This document shows, one piece after another, positions 18,016 to 28,900 of a DNA stretch of 64,000 nucleotides. Position 1 is the first letter of the stretch, and each line of letters begins with the position of its first letter. The notes under the pieces are model-generated. The model was not told where the DNA came from. It was given only the letters and a program-made list of their open reading frames with translations, and made no database searches. A program made the position numbers and the translations under genes. Source of the DNA: Bifidobacterium italicum (GTDB lineage Bacteria; Actinomycetota; Actinomycetes; Actinomycetales; Bifidobacteriaceae); assembly GCF_002286915.1 (NCBI RefSeq), contig NZ_MVOG01000008.1:1-64000 (forward strand), given 5' to 3'.

Positions 18016-19413
18016 ATGCTCATCGCGATGTGGATCGTGCTGATCGTGCTGATCTCGTGGCTCGCGCTCACCGAGCTGCCCGCCGGCTGGGACGGCCACA
18101 AGCCGCTGCCCTATCTGATCGCGCTGACGCCCTTCCTGTGGATCCCTTTCACCGCGCTCGCGATCGTCGGCGCCTGCCTGCATGCGTGGCCGTTCACGAT
18201 CTGCGCCGTCGTCATGCTCATCGCGTCGCTGATGCGCCAATCCGCCTATTGGCTCAACGACATCAAGGCGCCGAACACGGCCGCCGCGCTCGCGCGCCGG
18301 CTCACCGAACGCAAGGCGCGTGAGTCCGGCACGACGTCCGACGCCGCCCGCCCGCGCAAATCGCATCCGGACCACGGCCAGTTCCGCGTGCTGACGCTCA
18401 ACTGCCGATACGGCCGCGCCGACGCCGGACGGATCGTCGACCTCGTGCGCGACGAGGACGTCGCCGTCCTCGCACTGCAGGAGCTCAGCGAGGACCTCGT
18501 CGCGCGTCTCGACGCCGCCGGCCTCAACGCGCTGCTGCCCTACCATGAGCTCGGCGAGCCGCTGCCGACCGACAACGGCGGCTTCAACGGCGTCTGGATG
18601 CGCGTCGAGCCGTCGGCGAGCACGCCGACCGGCGTGCCGATCCCGGCCGCCGACGTGCCGACGATGACGATCCCGTTCTCGTCGACGCGCGACATCACCT
18701 TCGCGTCCGCCCATCCGAAGTCGCCGATGCGCGGCTGCCGCGCCTGGTCGGAGGGCATCATCGGCCTGCGTGCATTGATCGCGCATCCGAAGGACGAGCC
18801 GCGCGAAAAGTACCCGACGCTCGCCGCGATCGACGCGGCCAACCGCGCGGCGGCCGCGGCGGCCGAGAAGGACGGCTCCCGTGACGGCGCCTTCGCGCAG
18901 GCCGGCATCTCCGCGCATTCGGCGACGGCCGACCGCGCGGCCCATCACGACGCCGCCGGCCACGCCGCCGCCACGACCGTGGCGGAAGCGCAGACCGCGC
19001 AGTCGTCCGCCGCACAGCAGCCCGAACGTGAGACGATCTGCGTCGTCATGGGCGATTTCAACTCGAGCGTCCCGCATCCGAGCTTCCGCAAGCTGCTCGC
19101 CGCCGGTTTCCACGACGCGGCGCTCACCGACGCGCGCGGGCTGCGCCCGACCTATCCGCGTTGGATCAAGTGGCCGCGCATCGTGCTCGACCATGTGCTG
19201 TTCACCGACTATCTGACCGCCTGTGACGTGCGCGCGGCCGAAGTGCCCGGCACCGACCATCTCGCGCTCGCCGCGACGCTGACGATCATCGACCATCCGA
19301 CGCCGCTCAACGCCGGCGCCGGCGAGACATGGCCGGATTCGCTGCCGCCGCTCGCCCGCGAGCGCGCCCGCGACCATATCCGCGCCGCACACGACGAGGC
19401 GGATGCCGACTGA
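18016..19413 (+). CDS. Membrane-anchored endonuclease/exonuclease/phosphatase family protein
   Basis: A 465-residue protein with three N-terminal membrane segments (about residues 1-22, 30-52 and 56-76) followed by an EEP catalytic domain. Visible EEP elements are L-T-L-N-C-R-Y-G (Asn), L-A-L-Q-E-L (metal-binding Glu), V-M-G-D-F-N-S (Asp/Asn) and G-T-D-H-L-A-L (His). An Ala-rich, low-complexity insert of about 75 residues interrupts the domain before V-V-M-G-D-F. The ATG at 18016 has AGAAAGG upstream, and an ATG at 17983 is the longer alternative. It converges on the beta-galactosidase gene with only 6 bp between stops. Substrate unknown. Confidence 0.82.
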   Translation: MLIAMWIVLIVLISWLALTELPAGWDGHKPLPYLIALTPFLWIPFTALAIVGACLHAWPFTICAVVMLIASLMRQSAYWLNDIKAPNTAAALARRLTERKARESGTTSDAARPRKSHPDHGQFRVLTLNCRYGRADAGRIVDLVRDEDVAVLALQELSEDLVARLDAAGLNALLPYHELGEPLPTDNGGFNGVWMRVEPSASTPTGVPIPAADVPTMTIPFSSTRDITFASAHPKSPMRGCRAWSEGIIGLRALIAHPKDEPREKYPTLAAIDAANRAAAAAAEKDGSRDGAFAQAGISAHSATADRAAHHDAAGHAAATTVAEAQTAQSSAAQQPERETICVVMGDFNSSVPHPSFRKLLAAGFHDAALTDARGLRPTYPRWIKWPRIVLDHVLFTDYLTACDVRAAEVPGTDHLALAATLTIIDHPTPLNAGAGETWPDSLPPLARERARDHIRAAHDEADAD

Positions 19414-19419
19414 CGCCGC

Positions 19420-23100
<3,681 letters not shown>

Positions 23101-23580
23101 TTGGCAACCAAGATTCGTCTCAAGCGCATGGGCAAGAAGTTCTATGCCGTGTACCGCGTCGTCGTCATGGATTCGCGCAGCAAGCGCGACGGCCAGGCCA
23201 TCGAGGAGATCGGTCTGTACAACCCGAACACGCAGCCTTCGACGATCGAGATCGATTCCGATCGCGCGCAGTACTGGCTTGGCGTCGGCGCCCAGCCGAC
23301 CGACCAGGTCCGCAACCTGCTCAAGATCACCGGCGACTGGCAGAAGTTCAAGGGCCTCAAGGGCGCCGAGGGCACGCTGAAGACCGCCGCCGCGAAGCCG
23401 GATGCGGCCACGCTCATCGAAGAGGCCGACACGAAGGCGCAGAAGCTCAAGGCCGCGAAGGCCGAAGCCGAGCTCAAGGCCAACGAGGCCGCCACCGACC
23501 CGGACGCCGCCGCCGAGCAGAAGGCCGACGAGAAGGTCGAGTTCGCCGATCCTGAAGAGTCCGCTCCGGAAGCCGTCTGA
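23101..23580 (+). CDS. rpsP: 30S ribosomal protein bS16
   Basis: bS16 of the small subunit. Family N-terminus [12 protein letters not shown]; the only start that fits is the TTG at 23101, preceded by AAGGAGAG. The conserved domain ends near residue 90. A further ~70 residues rich in Ala, Lys, Glu and Asp make the protein 159 residues long, an extension seen in several high-GC Gram-positives. It leads the rpsP-khpA-rimM-trmD cluster, genes for S16, RNA binding, 30S maturation and tRNA methylation. Confidence 0.95.
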   Translation: MATKIRLKRMGKKFYAVYRVVVMDSRSKRDGQAIEEIGLYNPNTQPSTIEIDSDRAQYWLGVGAQPTDQVRNLLKITGDWQKFKGLKGAEGTLKTAAAKPDAATLIEEADTKAQKLKAAKAEAELKANEAATDPDAAAEQKADEKVEFADPEESAPEAV

Positions 23581-23582
23581 TC

Positions 23583-23816
23583 ATGCTTGCTCAAGTCGTG
23601 GAACATCTGATTAGGAACATCGTCGATTTCCCTGACGACGTCTCGGTCAAGTCCCATGAGAACGCGCGTGGTGAGCTGATTCGCGTACGCGTCAATCCTG
23701 AGGACATCGGACGTGTGATCGGCCGCAACGGCCGCACCGCCAACGCGATCCGCACCGTGGTGCAGGCGATGGCCGACCACAAGGTGCGCGTCGACATCAT
23801 GGATGTGCGCAAGTGA
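23583..23816 (+). CDS. khpA: KH-domain RNA-binding protein KhpA
   Basis: A 77-residue single KH domain of the YlqC/KhpA family. The GXXG loop is I-G-R-N-G-R-T-A (about residues 45-52). In other bacteria KhpA pairs with KhpB (Jag) and binds RNA, affecting cell division and translation. It starts 2 bp after the rpsP stop, without a clear ribosome site, so it is probably translationally coupled. Its stop overlaps the proposed rimM start. Confidence 0.93.
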   Translation: MLAQVVEHLIRNIVDFPDDVSVKSHENARGELIRVRVNPEDIGRVIGRNGRTANAIRTVVQAMADHKVRVDIMDVRK

Positions 23817-24361
23817 ATCATCGATCTTCACCGATGGACCCTCAACAGCCCGAGCTGCTGAGGGTCTGTCGTATCGGACGCGCGCAGGGACTCAAAGGCG
23901 AAGTGAGCGTGCAGCTGTTCACCGACGAACCCGAGGAGCGTTTCGCTCCCGGTTCGCCGCTGTTCACGAAGGACGCCGAGGACGAATACGTCGTCGAAGG
24001 CGCACGCACGTTCAAGAACCGCTGGTACATCAAGCTCGAAGGCGTCGACGACCGCAACGCGGCCGAGGCGCTCAACGGCACGATCCTCTATGGTGAGCCG
24101 TGGGAGCTCGAGGAGGACGAGTTCTATCCGAAGGACATCGTCGGCCTCGAGGCGCGGCTCGCATCGGACGGTCGCGTCCTCGGCAACGTCGTCGACATGA
24201 TCGAAGGCGCACAGTGGCTTCTCAAGATCCGCCTGGCCGAGCCGGTCGGCGACGAGAAGACGGCACTTGTGCCCTTCGTCATCGAACTCGTGCCCGACGT
24301 GGACCTCGAGGAGGGCTATCTGACGATCGACCCTCCCGGCGGCCTGATCCCGGGCATCTGA
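23813..24361 (+). CDS. rimM: 16S rRNA processing protein RimM
   Basis: RimM binds S19 and helps mature the 3' domain of the 30S subunit. The 182-residue product has the N-terminal RimM domain (R-V-C-R-I-G-R-A-Q-G-L-K-G-E-V) and a C-terminal PRC-barrel starting near F-Y-P-K-D-I-V-G-L. The GTG at 23813 overlaps the khpA stop (GTGA), suggesting coupling. The ATG at 23834 is an alternative. Confidence 0.95.
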   Translation: MNHRSSPMDPQQPELLRVCRIGRAQGLKGEVSVQLFTDEPEERFAPGSPLFTKDAEDEYVVEGARTFKNRWYIKLEGVDDRNAAEALNGTILYGEPWELEEDEFYPKDIVGLEARLASDGRVLGNVVDMIEGAQWLLKIRLAEPVGDEKTALVPFVIELVPDVDLEEGYLTIDPPGGLIPGI

Positions 24362-24491
24362 CGGCCGCCGCCCGACCATCCATCCGCCGTCCCGAATGCC
24401 TCGGCCGCCTGATGCGACCGGGGCATTCGGCTGCATGACCTCAACACCGCGTTGCCATCAACGCCGCAATCCCAACACTGCAAGGAGCCCT

Positions 24492-25316
24492 ATGGACATC
24501 GACATCGTCTCCGTGTTCCCCGAGTACTTCGACGTGCTCAACCTGAGCCTGTTCGGCAAGGCGATGGAACGCGGGCTCGTCACGGTCCGCGCGCACAACC
24601 TGCGCGACTGGACGCATGACGTGCACCAATCGGTCGACGATACGCCGGTCGGCGGCGGCGCAGGCATGGTGATGAAGCCCGAGGTGTGGGCCGAATGCCT
24701 CGACGAGCTGCTCGGCATCGCGGCGGACGCTCCGGCGGACGCCGATGCGACGCCCTCCCCCGGCTCCCCGGTGCTGATCTTCCCGAACCCGTCGGCGCCG
24801 CTGTTCACGCAGCAGGACGCGACCGAGCTGTCGCACGCCGAACATCTCGTCTTCGGCTGCGGCCGCTACGAGGGCTACGACGCGCGCATCCCGCAGTACT
24901 ACCGCGAGCGCGGCGTCGATGTGCGCGAGTATTCGATCGGCGACTACGTGCTCAACGGCGGCGAGGTCGCCGTCTCGGTGATGCTTGAGGCGATCACGCG
25001 GCTGCTGCCCGGTTTCATGGGCAACGCCGACTCGATCGTCGAGGAGTCGTACACCGGTGCGAACGCGCTGCTCGAGCACAGCCAGTACACGAAGCCGGCC
25101 ACCTGGCGCGGCATGGCAGTGCCGCCGGTGCTCATCTCCGGCGACCACGGCAAGGTCGACCGCTTCCGGCGCGACGAGGCGCTCGGGAAGACGTCGAGGA
25201 TCCGGCCCGATCTGATCGCGCGTCTCGATTGCGCGGCGCTCGACAAGGCCGACCGCAAGACGCTGATGGCGCTCGGCTGGGAGGTCTCCGGCGCGCATCC
25301 GCGCCGTCTTGGCTGA
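24492..25316 (+). CDS. trmD: tRNA (guanine-N1-)-methyltransferase
   Basis: TrmD methylates G37 of tRNAs using S-adenosylmethionine, preventing frameshifts. The 274-residue product carries the trefoil-knot motifs G-C-G-R-Y-E-G-Y-D-A-R and Y-S-I-G-D-Y-V-L-N-G-G-E and the C-terminal R-P-D-L domain. A short Ala/Asp/Pro-rich insert lies at about residues 77-95. The ATG at 24492 follows CAAGGAG. The gap of 130 bp after rimM has no gene. Confidence 0.96.
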   Translation: MDIDIVSVFPEYFDVLNLSLFGKAMERGLVTVRAHNLRDWTHDVHQSVDDTPVGGGAGMVMKPEVWAECLDELLGIAADAPADADATPSPGSPVLIFPNPSAPLFTQQDATELSHAEHLVFGCGRYEGYDARIPQYYRERGVDVREYSIGDYVLNGGEVAVSVMLEAITRLLPGFMGNADSIVEESYTGANALLEHSQYTKPATWRGMAVPPVLISGDHGKVDRFRRDEALGKTSRIRPDLIARLDCAALDKADRKTLMALGWEVSGAHPRRLG

Positions 25317-25337
25317 CCGTTCCCGCGCTGAACCGTT

Positions 25338-25949
25338 TCAGTCAGCGCGCTGCGCGTCGACGAGCCGCTCATAGGCGGCCGAACGGTAGGTGTAGACGGT
25401 CGTCTCGCCGTAGTCGCGGCGGTCGTCCTCGACCCATCCTGCGGGCGCGGCAGGCGCAGCCGTACGCTTCGAGCGTTCGAGGACGATCGCGCCGTCCTCC
25501 CCCACCAATCCGCGCGCGACGAGGTCGTCGAGCAGCCGTGCGCAGTCGTCGGTCGCGAATATGTACGGCGGATCGATGAGCACAAGGTCGAACGGCGCGT
25601 CTACCTTCGCCTTCGCCGCGTAGCGTTCGGCCTTCGCGCGCACGACATGCGCGTCCATGCCCTTTTCCCATCCGTGGTGCCGCTTGAGCGCCGTCAACGT
25701 GCCGGCGATCAGTTTCGCCGCCTGCGCGTTCGCCTCGACGACGACGAGCTCGCGCGCGCCGCGGCTCAGCGCCTCGATGCCGAGCGCGCCGGTGCCGCCG
25801 AAGAGGTCAAGCACCCGCGCGTCCCGCAGCAGGCCGTGCGATTCGAGGCGCGAGAACAACGCCTCCTTCGTGCGGTCGGTCGTCGGTCGCGTCACGGAAA
25901 GCGGCGTCGTGAGCGGCGCGCCCTTGAATCTGCCGGTGATGACATGCAT
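25338..25949 (-). CDS. rsmD: 16S rRNA (guanine966-N2)-methyltransferase RsmD
   Basis: A 203-residue Rossmann-fold methyltransferase. Motifs are R-P-T-T-D-R-T-K-E-A-L-F (residues about 21-32), the SAM-binding V-L-D-L-F-G-G-T-G-A-L-G and the catalytic L-I-D-P-P-Y. It methylates G966 of 16S rRNA in other bacteria. TAGGCT (minus strand, 25957-25962) lies 7 nt before the ATG with no Shine-Dalgarno, so it is probably transcribed from its own leaderless promoter rather than from the surface-protein gene 18 bp upstream. Converges on trmD. Confidence 0.94.
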   Translation of the reverse strand: MHVITGRFKGAPLTTPLSVTRPTTDRTKEALFSRLESHGLLRDARVLDLFGGTGALGIEALSRGARELVVVEANAQAAKLIAGTLTALKRHHGWEKGMDAHVVRAKAERYAAKAKVDAPFDLVLIDPPYIFATDDCARLLDDLVARGLVGEDGAIVLERSKRTAAPAAPAGWVEDDRRDYGETTVYTYRSAAYERLVDAQRAD

Positions 25950-25967
25950 GGCTTCGAGCCTAGCGCC

Positions 25968-28900
25968 TCACCCGCCCATCGTGACGCGGTTCATACGGAT
26001 CGCACAGCCTGCGGCACCGAAGAGGAACACGATCGCAAGCGCAAGCGTGATCATGCCCTGTTCGCGTCTGCCGCCGGTCGATGGCAGTTCGACGCCGGCC
26101 GTGTTGACGAAGGTGCCGTCGTCAACACGCGTTGTCGCCGTCAGCTTGCCGTTGCCTTCATCGGTCACCGTGATCGTGAGCGTCGCCGTATGCGTGTCGT
26201 AGTAGATGCCGCCTTGGGTCGCCGAATCGTCGATTTCGCGGACTTCGTAGACGTAGGCGCCGGCGCGGGTGAACGTGAAGGTGCCGAAGTCAATCGGCGT
26301 AACGAGGCCGCTTTCCGGTTTGCCGACGCCCACCGTGCATGTGCGCGTCTCGACATCGCAGCTGAGCGGGCTCTGCGGTGTTTCGGGCGCTTCGCCGGGG
26401 TCGCCGTCGTCGGTCGCGTCGCCGCCGGTGGCCTCGTCGTCGCCTTGCTGGACCGTCCATTGCGGCAATGTCGGCTGCGGGTCGTCGTCCGCGTATTCGG
26501 TCACGTCCTGCAGCGTGAAGCGGAACCTCCAATCGTCGTCCCAGGACGGCGCACGCAGTTCCTTCGTCAGTTCGGCCGGAGTCGCCACCTGCACCGGCTC
26601 CGGCTCGTACACGTTGACGAAGGTCGTACCGTCGATGCCGGTGACCGTCCACCCGACGCTGTACTCGCCAAGGCCGTTGTCGACGACGCTGAAGCGCAGC
26701 TGCGCCGACTCCGCGTACTGCAGACCGTCGATCGTCTTGCCGGCGTTGGCTTCGGTGACCGTATAGACATAGGTGCCCGGCTTGCTGAACGTGAAGTCGC
26801 CGAATCCGAAGCCGTTGGCGTTGTCTTTCGTCACCGTCACCTCATGGGTCTGCGGCATGGCCGCGCCGAGCGTCGTTTCATCGACGGAGGAGGAGTCCTT
26901 ATCGACGGCGAGCGCGAACGTGAAGGACTCGCCGTCCTTCCAGTCGCGGCCCTGCAGCGCCTTCATGAACGTGACGGACTGCGTCGTCGGCTCGATCTTG
27001 TAATGGTTCGTGAACGCCGCGACCGTAGTGGCTGCATCATCGACGGTCGTCGTCGCCTCGAGCGTGCCCTTGCCGGTGTCGCTGACGGCGATGCACGCCT
27101 TGTGCACGGCGGTGTCGTAGGTCACGCCTTGGAAGACGGGTCCGCCGTCCGGTCCGGGCATCGCGGCAGACGGGACGATTTCGGCGATCTCGTAGCAGTA
27201 GGTCTTGCCGGCGTCCTCCTTCGTGAAGGTCAGTCCGCCGAGCAATGTGCCGTTGACCGGCCAGACGAGCGCCTGACCTGCCGGAGCTGTGTAGGGGTTC
27301 GAGGTCCGTCCCGCGCCTTCCGGAAGCGGGGCATCGCCGATCGGCGTGATGCCGAACGGGAACTCGCCTGCGCGCATCGCGCGTCCGGTCAATGTCTTGC
27401 TGATGCGCAGCGCGCCGACGTCGCCGTAGTCGAGCGGTTCAACGGCGTAGCTGTTCGTGAACAGCTTCGTCGATTCGTCGGAGCCCAGCGTCGCCTGCAG
27501 CGTGCCCTGCTCGTCCGTGACGACGACGGTCACCGTGTGCCGGTGCGTGTCGTAGGTCCAGCCTTCGGCCGTCGGCTGCAATGTGTCCGGCAGCACCGTC
27601 TCCGGCAGCTGTTCGTTGATCGTGAACGTATAGGTGCCCGGCTTCGTGAAGGTCAACTTCGGGAACGTCACATCGCCGGTGGCGTCCTTGGCGATCTCCG
27701 GCGTCGTGGCCGTCAGCGTACCGGCCCATGGAGCATCGTTCACCATCACGTTCGCCGCTTCGCCGGCGAGCGAGGCTTCGAACGTGAACTTGCCTTCCGC
27801 GGCGGCGCCGCCGGTGACCTTCTTCCGCACGTCCAGCTGGGCGTCAACAGGCGTCGCCTCGTAGCGGTTGCTCAGCTCGACCTGCGTGCCGCCGCCGGGA
27901 TATTCGACCGACGTGACGAGGTTAGCCTGCGCGTCGCGGCTCACCGTCACGACGACCGTGTAGTCGTTCAGGTCGTAGGTCATGCCGTCCTTCGTCGGAT
28001 TCTCGACCGTCACGCCTTCGGGGACGACTTCGCTGACATGGTAGGTGAACCGCTTCGGCTCGTCATCGTGGCCAAGCGCGCTGCCGGTGAACTGGAGGAC
28101 CTGCCGCCAGCTGCCGTCAAGACCGACGTTGATGATCGCGCCGCCTTCGGGCAGCTCGGGGCCGCCATCGGGATTGGCCGGATCGGCGGTGACGCGCACC
28201 TTGAACTTGCCGACCGTGTTGTTCGGGTTCGTGCCGGTGACGTCCTCGTAACGCTTGATGCCGTGGATGTCGGCCGTGGCCTTGTTGGTGCCGAGGAACC
28301 GGTTCGTGAACACGGCGACGCCGCCTTCGACGACCGGTTCGCCGTCGATATGCGCGCCGTCGTCGGTGAAGGTGTGCGTCAGCTGTCGGCTGGCGATCAT
28401 CAGATTGCCGTTCCCGTCGTCCTTGACGACGACGGTGAGCACATAGCGCGCCGCCGAATAGCGCATGTTGGGCTGCGCGTCGCCGGTATCGGTGTTGTCG
28501 GACTCCCTGATGACGTACCGATAGGTGCCCGGCACCGTGTAGACGATCGAACCGAAGGTGAACGGCACCTGGTCGTGATTGTGATATCCGCCGCTCAATG
28601 TGACGCTCGTCTGCTCGGGCATCGCGTCGGCCGGATTCGCATCACCGGCGCTGATCGTGAACGTGAAGCGGTCGTTGTCGGTGTTCCAGTCTCGACCTTC
28701 AAGCACCTTGACGCCGCTGACCGACGGCTCCTCGAGCGTGACCGGCTCGAGCGTGTAGCGGTTCACATACGGCATCGTCAGCATGCCGCCGGAAGTCACC
28801 GTTCCCGCACGCGTCGGACCATCATCGACGCTCCAGCCGGGACCGCCGGCATCCGTCTGCATACAGGTCGCCGTGACGCCGGCCGGGATGTCGTAGACGC

